NCBI GenBank assembly: GCA_964487255.1
Contig: CAZAQV010000005.1
Location: 62,001 to 126,000, forward strand
Reading direction: 5' to 3'
DNA: 64,000 nt
From: CAZAQV01 sp964487255
GTDB lineage: Bacteria > Myxococcota_A > Polyangia > Polyangiales > CAZAQV01
Under the pieces are notes generated by a model. It did not search any database and was not told the DNA's origin. It worked only from the letters and a program-made list of their open reading frames with translations. A program made the position numbers and the translations under genes. Shown here piece by piece: positions 36,489 to 45,891 of the stretch (positions are counted from its first letter, which is position 1; the number at the start of each line of letters is the position of its first letter).

Positions 36489-37019
36489 TCAGGGCTCGTC
36501 GATGGACGGGCAGTGCATCGCATAGACCGTGCCGGCGATCGTCCCGCCAGGGAAGGCGACATCGATTGCGGCCCAGAAGGTGTTGTTGGTGTACTCCAGG
36601 ACCTCGATACTACCCGAATCGGAACGCAGGAGTGGCTCTTCGGTGAGGGCGCCTTCAAAGTCGAAGAGTACCGCCGAGAGCTCGTGCGCGCCGAGGGTGG
36701 TAGGGACTGTCCCCATGGTGAGTGTTCGTCCGGGTGAGACGTCCTGTTGGACTGTGCAGTCCGCACCCGGGGCATCCCCGTGGGCTTCGATATGCAGTGT
36801 GCCGTCCTTGTTCTTCCCGAAGACCCCAAGATCGAACGTTCGAAGGTCTGTAAAAGATGCGACTAAAGAGGTGTGTCTCTGGTTTCCTCCGGAGTCCGCG
36901 TCGAGCGATCCATCGAACGAGCTATCCGTGGCGGCGTCGAGGGCTGGTGCGGACGCTGATTCTTTCGCGCAGGCCGAGCTGCACAGCATGGCAAAGCAAA
37001 TCAAACGCTCCCACCGCAT
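36489..37019 (-). CDS. Small lipoprotein, unknown function
   Basis: 176 residues from ATG 37019, chosen because it starts a lipoprotein signal (lipobox CSSAC); the frame is open 13 codons further. An Asp/Ala/Ser-rich linker is followed by a beta-rich domain (for example TLHIEAHGDAPGADC). Convergent with the second metalloprotease. No family recognised. The neighbouring VanY gene ends 48 bp upstream of its start on the same strand. Confidence 0.65.
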   Translation of the reverse strand: MRWERLICFAMLCSSACAKESASAPALDAATDSSFDGSLDADSGGNQRHTSLVASFTDLRTFDLGVFGKNKDGTLHIEAHGDAPGADCTVQQDVSPGRTLTMGTVPTTLGAHELSAVLFDFEGALTEEPLLRSDSGSIEVLEYTNNTFWAAIDVAFPGGTIAGTVYAMHCPSIDEP

Positions 37020-37067
37020 GCGACCGGTATTCTGTCTGCGGGGAAACTTGTCAAACACTTCTACGGT

Positions 37068-39179
37068 CTAGGGCTGATACTCCCAGTGCCAGGGCTCGCC
37101 AGCGACGGTCTCGAAAAAGCCGAACTCGTGTGCATGAGCAGCCAACCATTGATATTGGGCGCTGCCACGGTCGCTTGAGTTCAGGTCGAGCGCATGACCG
37201 CTTTGGTGGTTGCTGTACCCGGGGCGCGCAGCGAGGTTCCCGTTGTTGCAGCTCCCGGTTTGATAGCAATTGTAGAGATACTGCTGCTCTTCGTGGCTTC
37301 GGTGTCCGCTGACGACCTCAAGCCCCACGCCAGCAGATTGTGCGGCCGTGGCCATTTGCCGGTACGCTCTGGCCGTGTCCACCTCGACCGGTTTTCCTCC
37401 GATGTCGACGACGCGAATGGTGTATCGACGGCCGTCGTCGTAGGCCACCACTTCGCGTGATACAGCGGGCTGGCTGGAGAAGAACTCAGGGTCGGCAACC
37501 TTGCCTAGCGCATCGCGGGGTTGGAGCGGCCGGTAGTTGTCTGCGAGAGTCGTCCCGATTTGGTTGAGGGAGGCGACTCGATCGCGAAGGACCACATCGC
37601 TTTCGCTGAGCTGGTTGAGTTTCTGTGTGAGGGAGCGAATCTGCTCGGCGCGATGGCTGTACTCGCGCCATTGCTCGCTATTGAGGCCGTTAAGCGTACC
37701 GTGGGCATGCTGCGCCTCATGGGCTGTGAGCAGGGCATTGTATTCCTGTTTGTGACGCACATATTCGTCACGAAGGCGCTTGCGGGAGTCAATGAGGCTC
37801 TGCGCTTCGCGTTGCGTACGACGACCCAATCCCGAAAACGAGATCGAGGTCGATGAGAGGCCGTCTTCGAGTCGATCGATGTTGTCGCGGATGGCCTCCT
37901 GATGTTTGTTGAGCGCATGTTGTACGCTCTTGTCGTGCAGATCGGTTCCAACCATTGCAAGGAGCAGCTCCTCCGGCGACAAGTCGGGTTCCCCACCACC
38001 AAGATACAGCTTGCGGATGTCCGCCAGGGCGCCCTCGGCGTGCTCGGGGCCCATGCTTCTGAGAAGCTCCATTGGGTCGAGCCCAGCCTCTTCGTTTGTT
38101 TCGTCCCAAGTCAGCCGCGCGTGCTCAAGCGTGAGCATGACCTCCAGCGTTTCGAGTTCCTCCAGCCGCGCGCTTAGTGTCTCGTGGTAGTCACCAAGAT
38201 CTGCTCCGAGGCTTGCCTCGAGCGCATCCATGGCTTCGAGTTGTTTGCGCAACTTGTCCGCGTCCGCGGCATAGCGATCAAGCTTCGTTTGCAGATCTTT
38301 GGCTGTAGGCCTGTTGAGGAGGCCCTCCTCCTGGAGCTGGCGAAGCTTCATGAGAGACAGAGTGTCGTGGTCATCACCAGCGAAGATCGGACCGAAATAT
38401 GAGTTTTCCGCTGAGAAGGCGTCGCCCTCGTCCCAGGCTCCGTTGTGATTTGGTTGGATCAACGCGAATGGAGACCCACCCCATTGGCCCGGAAGAAGTT
38501 CGAGCAAGGTCTCGAGTGGGCCAGGAAGGAGAATGAAGTCTTCCAGCAGAGACGAAACCGCGTCTCCGTGGTTCCAGGCTGCGACGGGTTTCTCACCCAG
38601 CGGACGCGAAGCCCACGCCTGGCGGTCGAGCTCGTTGAGCCGCGCGTTGCGTTCGGCAGCCTCCAGTCGAGAGAACGGGGCGCGAACCTCGTGAGCGAGG
38701 CGACCGGGAAACTCAACTGTGAAGGAGGAATTTCGCTGCTGGTAGGACATGCTCAGCGAAGCGCTTTGCTCCGAGAGCCGCTCATCGAAGCCCGTGGCAC
38801 GGTCGACCAGTTCCCTTGCCGTCTCGCGCGCTACTGCCGCGACGCTGGAAGCGAACGAAGAAAACGAATCGGCTGGCTCGGGCGTTTTGGGGGACGCGCC
38901 ATTAACGGCCGCGATGCCAGCTGCTACGGGATCCGCCGGTGTTGTGTGGTTTGCAGCCGCGTAACGATTGCCGACCGCGACGCTTGAAGGAGTGGGGTGC
39001 GTGGATGACGTCTTGTCTGCGAGGCCCGCGTGGACCGCATCGCCGAGGTTGCTGAGCGCGCCGACGACGACAAGGCCCGCGAGGATCGGCACGAGATAGC
39101 TCCCCGTAATGGAACCACCTTCGCTGCGAAACAGGACTGAACGCGTGGACACACGAAAAGAAGAAGGCTCACGGCACAT
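37068..39179 (-). CDS. VanY-type D,D-carboxypeptidase with pilin-like leader and coiled coil
   Basis: 703 residues from ATG 39179. The N-terminus reads basic stretch, SEGG, then SITGSYLVPILAGLVVVG: a Flp-prepilin-like Gly followed by Tyr at +6 and one hydrophobic helix, but without Glu+5. Residues about 300-570 are long charged helices (for example KLDRYAADADKLRKQLEAM). The C-terminal 125 residues are a VanY/M15B peptidase: SGHRSHEEQQYLYNC, NHQSGHALDLNSSD (His and Asp zinc ligands) and EPWHWEYQP (third ligand). This cuts the terminal D-Ala from peptidoglycan stems. The leader suggests delivery to or beyond the periplasm. No Sec cleavage site is seen. Confidence 0.8.
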   Translation of the reverse strand: MCREPSSFRVSTRSVLFRSEGGSITGSYLVPILAGLVVVGALSNLGDAVHAGLADKTSSTHPTPSSVAVGNRYAAANHTTPADPVAAGIAAVNGASPKTPEPADSFSSFASSVAAVARETARELVDRATGFDERLSEQSASLSMSYQQRNSSFTVEFPGRLAHEVRAPFSRLEAAERNARLNELDRQAWASRPLGEKPVAAWNHGDAVSSLLEDFILLPGPLETLLELLPGQWGGSPFALIQPNHNGAWDEGDAFSAENSYFGPIFAGDDHDTLSLMKLRQLQEEGLLNRPTAKDLQTKLDRYAADADKLRKQLEAMDALEASLGADLGDYHETLSARLEELETLEVMLTLEHARLTWDETNEEAGLDPMELLRSMGPEHAEGALADIRKLYLGGGEPDLSPEELLLAMVGTDLHDKSVQHALNKHQEAIRDNIDRLEDGLSSTSISFSGLGRRTQREAQSLIDSRKRLRDEYVRHKQEYNALLTAHEAQHAHGTLNGLNSEQWREYSHRAEQIRSLTQKLNQLSESDVVLRDRVASLNQIGTTLADNYRPLQPRDALGKVADPEFFSSQPAVSREVVAYDDGRRYTIRVVDIGGKPVEVDTARAYRQMATAAQSAGVGLEVVSGHRSHEEQQYLYNCYQTGSCNNGNLAARPGYSNHQSGHALDLNSSDRGSAQYQWLAAHAHEFGFFETVAGEPWHWEYQP

Positions 39180-39281
39180 CGTGTGCGATTGATGCACAGA
39201 ACGTACCAGGTCACAAAGGCAAAAATGATGAAATCTTTTGGGCACGTCGGATGGGTGTCGGGGTCCTCATTCGCCACCAAC

Positions 39282-39298
39282 GGAGCCGAGGAGGCTCC
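39282..39298. other. Small perfect hairpin in the aroE upstream/downstream spacer
   Basis: GGAGCC-5 nt-GGCTCC between the VanY gene and aroE, both on the minus strand. It has no T-run in either direction; a weak terminator after aroE is possible, and no other function can be assigned. Confidence 0.3.
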
Positions 39299-39371
39299 TG
39301 ATCGACGTTCTTGAAGCGCTGGGGCAGACGCTCCCAACTCGACGTGGTCAGCTCATCACAAAGCCAACTCG

Positions 39372-40235
39372 CTAAACGCTTTCTCGCAGCACTTCGCGCA
39401 TCAAGTCCACCGGCGCCAGCTCGCCGGTCCACCATTCGAAAGCGGCCGCGCCTTGGTGGAGCAACATGCCTATGCCATTGGCCGTTCGTAGGCCGCGCTC
39501 GGATGCGCGCTTCATCAACGTGGTTTGCGTGGGTTTATAGACCAAGTCCATCAAGCATGCGTAGTCGGGCAATGCGTCGAGTGGAACGGTTGTTGCGAAA
39601 GCCTCTGCCGAGGACGGGTCGGGGGTGTCACCGCTCGGCTTCTCGAGCGTTGCCGACGTCGCTTGCAGGACGAGCGAGGCTGGTTCGTACACGGAAGCGT
39701 CGGCCAGTTCGGCGGCTTCGATCCCACACTGGGCGCCGAAGTGAGCCCGCATCTCATCGCCCAGAAGCTTTGCCTTTTCCAGGTTACGAGCGGCGATCGT
39801 GACCTGCGATGCGCGCGCTCGCGCTGCCGCGACCACTGCAGCGCGAGCTGCGCCCCCGTTGCCAAGCACCAGTACGTGGGCGCCCTCAAGCTCAAAGCGC
39901 TCGTCGGCACACGCGCGTTGGATCCCGAAAACATCGGTATTGCGTCCACGAAGGCGACCCTGCGATACCTTGACGGTGTTGATCGCACCAACTTGCGTTG
40001 CCACATCGTGCATGTCGCCGACACGCTCGAAAACGGCAGCCTTGTGCGGCACCGTCACGTTGAAGCCAGTGAGTTCGCGAGCTGCGCGCTCGAGTGCAGC
40101 GGGAAGCTCTTCTGACTTCACGTCCCAAAGTTCGTAGCGCGCGCCGAGTCCGAGGTGCTGGAACGCCGCGTTGTGCATCGTGGGCGAGAGCGAATGGGAC
40201 ACCGGGTGGCCCAGGAGCGCGAAACGAAGTGTCAT
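39372..40235 (-). CDS. aroE: Shikimate dehydrogenase
   Basis: 287 residues. Substrate-binding motif GHPVSHSLSPTMHN, catalytic Lys in NVTVPHKA, NADP Rossmann loop GNGGAARA and C-terminal motif around GMLLHQGAAAFEWWTG are all present. It reduces 3-dehydroshikimate to shikimate with NADPH in aromatic amino acid synthesis. The start overlaps the xseA stop by four bases (ATGA), giving a rhomboid-xseA-aroE operon on the minus strand. The linker after the Rossmann loop is typical and no anomaly is visible. Confidence 0.93.
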   Translation of the reverse strand: MTLRFALLGHPVSHSLSPTMHNAAFQHLGLGARYELWDVKSEELPAALERAARELTGFNVTVPHKAAVFERVGDMHDVATQVGAINTVKVSQGRLRGRNTDVFGIQRACADERFELEGAHVLVLGNGGAARAAVVAAARARASQVTIAARNLEKAKLLGDEMRAHFGAQCGIEAAELADASVYEPASLVLQATSATLEKPSGDTPDPSSAEAFATTVPLDALPDYACLMDLVYKPTQTTLMKRASERGLRTANGIGMLLHQGAAAFEWWTGELAPVDLMREVLRESV

Positions 40236-41695
40236 GAAGAGCCCTTCTGGGCAGGGGGGCTTGTGCGTTGTACGACCGCCTCGATTTCGCCGCGGTGTAG
40301 CCGGATGCGCAGTGCGTCATCTTTCTTGACGGCTTGGGCATCGACCAATGCCGTGCCAGACTCTTCTGCAAAAACAACAGCGTAGCCTCGTGCGAGGACC
40401 GCGACTGGCGAGAGCGTGTCGAGCCTTGCGCCGAGCGCATCGAGGCAGTGTCGCGTGTTTCGTAGCGATCGCTGAATACTCGGAGGCAGGGCGCTGCCTG
40501 CCGAGAGTAAGCGTTGTCGATCGTGCATGAGTCTTCGCCGCGGATCCACGAGCAGCAGCGATGAAGCCGCATCGTGCAGCGCACGTCGAGAGCAGCGAAT
40601 CTGTGTGTAGACGAGGCGTTCGAGGTCGGTGCCAAGCGAAGTAAGCTGCCGGCGGACGCCTGCAACGGCATGGCGAGGGTCGGTCAGCGTTTGCCCGAGT
40701 CGTTCGAGTCGAAGACGTTTTCCATCGAGGAGTGCGTCGAAAGCGCGCTCGAGCCGTCGCTCTGCATTACGGACGCTGCGCTCGAGGGCCGCTCGCTCTG
40801 GCACGGCGATTTCCGCCGCATTTGAAGGCGTGGCTGCTCGGACGTCGGCGATGAGGTCGCAGATCGTCACGTCCACTTCGTGCCCGACGCCTGAAATGAC
40901 GGGTACGCGACATGCGGTGATGGCGCGTGCCACGACCTCTTCATTGAACGCCCAGAGGTCTTCCGCGGAGCCTCCGCCGCGCGTGACGATCACGAGATCG
41001 AGGTTTGGTACGCGCTGGATGTCCTCGATCGCCGCTGCGATGCTTTGCGCTGCGCTCTGGCCTTGAACGAGGCAATCGCTGACGACGATACGTACAGGAG
41101 AGCGACCTTTCGCGACACGCAGAACATCGTGGATGGCGGCCCCGGACGCGGAGGTGACGACGCCGATGGTTCTCGGAAAAAGTGGCAAGTCACGCTTGCG
41201 CTCCGGTTCGAGTAGACCCTCGGCCTCAAGCTTACGACGAACGGCATCGAAGCGCGCCTGAAGCGTACCTTCGCCCACCGCGCTTAGGGATCGGGCGATG
41301 AGTTGGTAGCTGCCTCGCGCCTCATAGAGGCTCAAACTGCCGCGCGCCTGGACCAGGGCGCCGTTTTCGATCTTGACTTTGACGCGCTGAGCATCGCTAC
41401 GGAAGAGCACGCAACGGATCTGGGCATTGTCTTCGGGATCGTTGAGGGTGAAATAGAAATGTCCGGAAGACGCGCGTGTGACGTTGGACAGTTCTCCTTG
41501 CACCAAGATGCTGCGATACCCGTCCTCAAGTAGATAGCGGATCTCTCGATTTAGCTTTGCGACCGAGTACGCCTCCTCCTGGGGTGCGTTTTCGGCCTGC
41601 TTGGACTCGTCTGCCCAGTCGAATAGCGAGTAGTCCACGTTATGCAGCGCCTGGAGGCTTTCGTCCCAGGCTTCCCAAAAAGCCGAAGAGCGCAC
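40232..41695 (-). CDS. xseA: Exodeoxyribonuclease VII large subunit
   Basis: 487 residues. The N-terminal OB-fold (VAKLNREIRYLLEDGYRSILVQGELSN, split by ASSGHFYFTLND) and the XseA catalytic region (TSASGAAIHDVLRVAKGRSP, TRGGGSAEDLWAFNEE, ISGVGHEVD) are complete, followed by the helical domain and the C-terminal RGYAVVF motif. It degrades single-stranded DNA with XseB, whose gene is not visible here. The GTG start at 41695 overlaps the rhomboid gene by 56 bp; GTG 41638, one base after the rhomboid stop, is an alternative that removes the overlap. Confidence 0.93.
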   Translation of the reverse strand: MRSSAFWEAWDESLQALHNVDYSLFDWADESKQAENAPQEEAYSVAKLNREIRYLLEDGYRSILVQGELSNVTRASSGHFYFTLNDPEDNAQIRCVLFRSDAQRVKVKIENGALVQARGSLSLYEARGSYQLIARSLSAVGEGTLQARFDAVRRKLEAEGLLEPERKRDLPLFPRTIGVVTSASGAAIHDVLRVAKGRSPVRIVVSDCLVQGQSAAQSIAAAIEDIQRVPNLDLVIVTRGGGSAEDLWAFNEEVVARAITACRVPVISGVGHEVDVTICDLIADVRAATPSNAAEIAVPERAALERSVRNAERRLERAFDALLDGKRLRLERLGQTLTDPRHAVAGVRRQLTSLGTDLERLVYTQIRCSRRALHDAASSLLLVDPRRRLMHDRQRLLSAGSALPPSIQRSLRNTRHCLDALGARLDTLSPVAVLARGYAVVFAEESGTALVDAQAVKKDDALRIRLHRGEIEAVVQRTSPPAQKGSS

Positions 41696-42557
41696 CGATC
41701 GCGAGTCCCCCGGCGTGGGCCCAATTGGCGATAGGCATAAAATCGAGCCAGCCCAGGACGAACCAAACCATCATCCAGACAACCAGTTGTTGGGGGAGGC
41801 GATAACCCACCCAGGGGTCGAACTTGCCGCGAATCCACAAGTAACCGAATAGGGCGAACACCACCCCGCTCATACCGACGAAGTGGGGCCCAACCATTAC
41901 GTACTGGAGCGTGTTGCTCCCGACCGCCGAAAGTAGGACGAGGAGCCCAAGCAACCAGGCCGAGTGAAAACGCTCGAAGATGGTACCCAGGTCTTTGAGC
42001 CACATCATGTTGAACACGATGTGCAAGATCGCGAACCAGCCCGTACGCAAACTCGCGTGCATGAATGCGGGCGTCACCCAGCGCCAGTATTGACCGTCAA
42101 CCGCCTCGAGGGGCGAGAGTCCAAGCTTCTGCGCAAGTCCGGGGTGCTTGGCGTACGTGAGGGCGGCGCGCAGGCTGTGAAGCTCAAAGCCCTCAACCAG
42201 GATGTAGATGGCGACGCATGTTGCGATCAAGATAAACGTTAGTGGTGCGACGCCGCTGCGCATCGGTCGAGGCCTGCGCGAGCGAACGACCTTTCGTTCC
42301 TTTTTCTCGGCGACCTTGATCTCTTTTTCGCGCTGCTCGGCAACCTTGAGCGCTTCGTGGATTCGCGGGTCATTGGGTGCCTCACGGTAGACTTCGAACG
42401 ATTTTTGGGCAGCTTCCATCTGGTCTTCGTCGAAGACCCAGACGGTGTGTCTTCCATCTCGCCCCTTATCAACCCGATTCTCAATTCCCTGCGCGAACAG
42501 GACCGCGCCGAAGCGCTCCGCTTCTACTTTGGCTTCAAACTGAGCTACCGCACGCAC
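41640..42557 (-). CDS. Rhomboid-family intramembrane serine protease (GlpG-like)
   Basis: 305 residues. Residues 1-60 form a cytoplasmic domain like that of GlpG (FEAKVEAERFGAVLFAQGI, Trp/Phe-rich). A basic linker follows, then six membrane helices. Catalytic Ser230 is in GMSGVVFALFGY and His281 in NWAHAGGLAIG; His179 and Asn183 (LHIVFNMMW) supply the oxyanion-related HxxxN. All catalytic residues are intact, so it should cleave membrane-protein helices. First gene of the operon with xseA and aroE. Confidence 0.9.
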   Translation of the reverse strand: MRAVAQFEAKVEAERFGAVLFAQGIENRVDKGRDGRHTVWVFDEDQMEAAQKSFEVYREAPNDPRIHEALKVAEQREKEIKVAEKKERKVVRSRRPRPMRSGVAPLTFILIATCVAIYILVEGFELHSLRAALTYAKHPGLAQKLGLSPLEAVDGQYWRWVTPAFMHASLRTGWFAILHIVFNMMWLKDLGTIFERFHSAWLLGLLVLLSAVGSNTLQYVMVGPHFVGMSGVVFALFGYLWIRGKFDPWVGYRLPQQLVVWMMVWFVLGWLDFMPIANWAHAGGLAIGALFGFLGSLGRKPPGAA

Positions 42558-42880
42558 GAGCTACGCTTTTACGGCAAACGAGCGGGTCCCTTCAACCCGC
42601 AGGTGCCTGGCCGGCCTGCGAGCTGACCGCAACGCAATGACCGCCAGCGCCGAACGCGAAAAACTGCACCCGCTGCCCGGATCCTTCTCCGTCGCGTCCC
42701 GAGACCCTTGCGGTTCACAGAGAAGGGTGTTGACCTCTTCGATCGGATTTCCGCCGTTAGCATCTTGCTCGGAGAACTCGCTCAACCCGGGGCCTGCATC
42801 CCGTCCAGCGTCTTGTGTCGAGTCGGATGCCTCGGCATCCCTCTTTACTGTTTCCAAGCAGCGTGCGAAACTCGCCGACC
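42558..42880. other. Divergent intergenic region (323 bp)
   Basis: Between the rhomboid start (minus strand) and the next gene on the plus strand. It contains only one weak candidate, the minus-strand reading frame 42561-42857, listed separately. No hairpin or repeat stood out. Confidence 0.5.
42561..42857 (-). CDS. Doubtful small ORF, possible remnant of a DAG-linker surface protein
   Basis: 98 codons. The N-terminal half is Asp/Ala/Gly-rich (STQDAGRDAGPGL), like the linkers of many surface proteins in this genome, and a Gly-Ser-Gly-Cys-Ser followed by a short hydrophobic and basic stretch (SALAVIALRSARRPAR) faintly recalls a MYXO-CTERM sorting tail, but the hydrophobic part is too short. 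It lacks a recognisable start site. It may be spurious or a decayed fragment. Confidence 0.3.
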   Translation of the reverse strand: METVKRDAEASDSTQDAGRDAGPGLSEFSEQDANGGNPIEEVNTLLCEPQGSRDATEKDPGSGCSFSRSALAVIALRSARRPARHLRVEGTRSFAVKA

Positions 42881-43873
42881 ATGAGCACCAAATACTTTAT
42901 CTCTCCGTTTGCAAACATCCGCTGTCTCGAGGGTTCGATCACCGCGCTCGGTGAAAAAGACCTTGTAGAGTTTGAGGGTGGTGAGGCGCTCCTCTTGGCG
43001 GCTTTCGCGATCCCACGCTCGTGCGAAGAGGCCGCGCAGTTTCTCAACAATCACGGTTTCGATTCCGGCGCGGATAGTCTTAAAGCCGATGTCGAGCTGC
43101 TTTGCAGCGCAGGAGTGCTCAAGGATGACTCATCGGGCGACTACGCGAGGCTACAGGCAGTCGGCGGCGGCGCCTTCTATTCGGCTAGTGTTCTTCACCA
43201 AAAGCTCGGCCATGACGCTTCGCTCGAAATCCCATTCGAGAAGGGCAAGATAGCAGATGTGCGCAATCACGAGGGTCGCCCGATTCCAGAGATGCCGTAT
43301 CCGGTCGCGCATTGGCTCGGCGGGTATGACCTCTCGTCCAAGAGTGCCGGGGTTATGGCTCGCGATGGCCTGGGCTGGTGGTCGGAGACCTTCGCGGACG
43401 TTAAGGTTCTCAAAGGACCGGGTATCAGCGCTATGCAGCTCTCGAGCTATCCAAAAGGAAACATAACAGTGGTCGATGCGTTTCCGACGGGTGGGAACCT
43501 CGATTTGGTCGAGCTCGCACCGATCGAAGGTGAAGAGACCGACCTGGCCAAGCTTGCGCTCCAGTGCGTCTCGGACACTGGGGCGATCGTGTTGCGGACA
43601 CCGGAGTGGCAGCCCAATGCCCTTGCGGTGTTGCGGGCGAGTGACATGATTGAAATTAACTTGGCGGGCTTTCAGCCGTTTGCGGACGCGCCTCGTGGCT
43701 GCTCTGTATTTATTTCGAGAAAGTTTGACTGGAAACACAAGAATCCAGCTGCTGCGCCGATCCCTACGGGTGGTGTCGCCGCATCCTCTGATCTTTCCAA
43801 ACCGCAACGAATGTCACTCGCCCCCAGCGCGCGCAAGTCGCTTCGTCCTTCGCTTCGCGTCCCCAAGAAATAG
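42881..43873 (+). CDS. Hypothetical cytoplasmic protein, PqqD-like N-term and methyltransferase-like C-term
   Basis: 330 residues from ATG 42881. Residues 1-80 look like a winged-helix or PqqD-type small domain (EALLLAAFAIPRSCEEAAQF, then LCSAGVLKDD). The middle and C-terminal part have the rhythm of a degenerate class I methyltransferase, for example PTGGNLDLVELAPIEGEE and LQCVSDTGAIVLRTPEW, but the SAM glycine motif is not clear. No signal peptide. The basic Ser/Arg/Pro-rich tail ends RKSLRPSLRVPKK. The assignment is only a fold guess. Confidence 0.6.
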   Translation: MSTKYFISPFANIRCLEGSITALGEKDLVEFEGGEALLLAAFAIPRSCEEAAQFLNNHGFDSGADSLKADVELLCSAGVLKDDSSGDYARLQAVGGGAFYSASVLHQKLGHDASLEIPFEKGKIADVRNHEGRPIPEMPYPVAHWLGGYDLSSKSAGVMARDGLGWWSETFADVKVLKGPGISAMQLSSYPKGNITVVDAFPTGGNLDLVELAPIEGEETDLAKLALQCVSDTGAIVLRTPEWQPNALAVLRASDMIEINLAGFQPFADAPRGCSVFISRKFDWKHKNPAAAPIPTGGVAASSDLSKPQRMSLAPSARKSLRPSLRVPKK

Positions 43874-43879
43874 GGCAGC

Positions 43880-45079
43880 TTACGGGCGGGCTTGGCCTGG
43901 CTCTACGCCGTTAGTCCCAACCGGATTCGACCTGCGTAAAGTCGTCCGAAGCTTCGCCTGATACGTTGCGTTTTGGTTGTCTTCGGTGCACGGAAAGCGG
44001 GCCTGGCGAATTGCCGCCGTTAGGCACTGGGTCAGCGCAGGGTTGGCTCCGCCGCCTGTCAGGTGTGCGGACAGCAGGTGCCCCGAGCCGTTTACGGAAA
44101 TGCGAAGATCGCGTTCGTCGGGAAGCGCTACCGGGTGTTGCGCAAAGCAGTTTTGCACACTGCCCAAGAAGTGTGTGAAGGAGCTATCGACGGCTTTAAC
44201 GAAGTTGGGGCTCGGGCGCTCTTCGGCAGCGGCTACCGTGGGCCCCGTTTTCGACGCGCGATTGAACAGATCGATGCGCACGCGTGCGCGCCCCGTCGTG
44301 TGAAGTTGCTTGGGCAAGGTGGTGGCCTTGGCTGCGCGGCATAGGCAACTCGCACGTGCGCCGCTGCGGTCTAGCGAGAGGTCGACGTCCGCTTCACAGC
44401 CGCTGACCTGTCCGCCCGCAACCGTCGCAAGCAGGATCGACTCCCCCTGCCCCAAGCCGCTTGATTTGGGCGCATGGCAGATCTGCAGCGCGTGCTCGAG
44501 TGCTTCGAAGTCTTCTTTGTAGACCGGGTTGGTTGTGCCGTATGCCGTGATGTTGCTGATCATCAGTGGTTGGTCGCTGTCATCGAGACGGCCGAGGGGA
44601 GCGCCGCCGTCGTTCGACACCTGACGAAGGTTGCTGACGGCCTCGAGCCAGAGCGCGACTTCGTGTGCTTGCTCGCTGGGGACGCTCGACTCCCAACTTG
44701 AGGATGATGCGTCTTGTCCGGCTCCTGTCACCCAAACGCGGAGTTTGCATTGCCCGGTTACGCACAGTGCTCCCACGCCGATTTCACCCACCTGCGGATA
44801 GATAACTTCGAGTGGCGCTTTTTCGATCGCGCTCGCGGCGCATCGGTTGGCGGGCAGTCGCTCGAACGAGTCGGCGGGCATCAAGCGCGCGCCTTGCCCG
44901 GCCGCCCACGAGTGCACCGCTTGAGCGAGCTGGGCGCGCTCGTTTGCAAAGAGTGGCGCATCGCCGTGCACATCGCTGACCAAGAGCCACCCCTGTCCGA
45001 AGGGCGATCCTGGCGCTTGGGCCCACGCGCTCGGGGCGCACAGTAGGACCAGGCTGGAGATGAGGGCGCGAAACTTCAC
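43880..45079 (-). CDS. Secreted protein with C-terminal AgmX/PglI-like domain
   Basis: 399 residues with a Sec signal peptide ending at SAWAQ. The middle contains Cys pairs (ICHAPKSSGLGQGE, ASCLCRAA). The last 100 residues (for example SVQNCFAQHPVALPDERDLRISVNGSG, with a later CLTAAIRQARFPC) resemble the repeated C-terminal domain found in myxobacterial AgmX/PglI proteins, which have Cys, a DLR-I-v-xG strand and a C-x7-FP end. Convergent with the preceding plus-strand gene. Role unknown; gliding or surface assembly would be a guess. Confidence 0.65.
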   Translation of the reverse strand: MKFRALISSLVLLCAPSAWAQAPGSPFGQGWLLVSDVHGDAPLFANERAQLAQAVHSWAAGQGARLMPADSFERLPANRCAASAIEKAPLEVIYPQVGEIGVGALCVTGQCKLRVWVTGAGQDASSSSWESSVPSEQAHEVALWLEAVSNLRQVSNDGGAPLGRLDDSDQPLMISNITAYGTTNPVYKEDFEALEHALQICHAPKSSGLGQGESILLATVAGGQVSGCEADVDLSLDRSGARASCLCRAAKATTLPKQLHTTGRARVRIDLFNRASKTGPTVAAAEERPSPNFVKAVDSSFTHFLGSVQNCFAQHPVALPDERDLRISVNGSGHLLSAHLTGGGANPALTQCLTAAIRQARFPCTEDNQNATYQAKLRTTLRRSNPVGTNGVEPGQARP

Positions 45080-45271
45080 CTCTTATGGGTGGAGCAAGAT
45101 CCACACCAGGACAGAGCGAGAGGATCTCTGAATGATCTCAACAGCCTGGTCGTGGACAAGCGTTCACGATCGTCAAGGTCCGTTCACAGCAGCAGTCGAA
45201 ACCGGCCTGAGGACCGAATACGATCGGTGCGAGCGAGCGTTCCGTGGTGTTCCTAAATCACGATTTGCGGT

Positions 45272-45889
45272 TCAGCGACTCGAGGTGTCGACAACGCAAG
45301 CTCCGTCGCATCGAGCGCTGACGCTTGGGCATCGAGCCGGCCAAGCCGAATAAAAGGGGTCCACGGAATCCGCGAGCAGTTCCACCCAGTCGGTTCCATC
45401 CACATAGTTGCAGGTGAAGAGCGAAAGATAGGCTGAATCGACATTGTAGCCGAGGAAAGCCACCGTCGAGCGATTGCTCGCTGCGCGAACAGGAATCGCG
45501 ACCGGTTGTTCCGATGCGAATGCGCACATGTCGGCGTCGTATCGCCAGTCGATCCATGGCTCCTCCAGCGAAGCGAGAGATTGACGGGCGTAGCGGGCCC
45601 AGCTCCAAATTTCATCGCAGGAGGTGTTGGCATCGGCGATCAAGACGTGTCCCCGATCGGTGTTGATGATGTCCGCATCGTTCTGAAACTCGACGTAGAG
45701 CTCGCCAGCCAGCTCGTTTGCGGCACCACTTCCGCTGTCGACCATGGCAAGCAGATCCCTCGTTCCCGCGTCGCTGCCATCGTTGACGGTGAAGACGCCG
45801 GTGCGATCGTCGTCGTTATGAGGCGCGTGGTACTTCGGAGTAAAACAGCCGGCCAACACTAGGGGCACAAGGATTAACGATGCTCGCAT
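45272..45889 (-). CDS. IINT-family lipoprotein, member A2
   Basis: 205 residues from ATG 45889, which has GGGGATTGG upstream and starts a signal peptide with lipobox LVLAGCFTP. Motifs shared with the next four genes: DADIINTDRGHVLIAD, WIDWRYDADMCAF, TVAFLGYNVDSAYLSLFTC and a Cys-rich end ARCPSVSARCDGACVVDT. No known family recognised; I call it the IINT family. It starts two bases from the stop of the next member and is cotranscribed with it. Probably surface-exposed; two Cys pairs in the tail look disulfide-bonded. Confidence 0.75.
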   Translation of the reverse strand: MRASLILVPLVLAGCFTPKYHAPHNDDDRTGVFTVNDGSDAGTRDLLAMVDSGSGAANELAGELYVEFQNDADIINTDRGHVLIADANTSCDEIWSWARYARQSLASLEEPWIDWRYDADMCAFASEQPVAIPVRAASNRSTVAFLGYNVDSAYLSLFTCNYVDGTDWVELLADSVDPFYSAWPARCPSVSARCDGACVVDTSSR

Positions 45890-45891
45890 GG

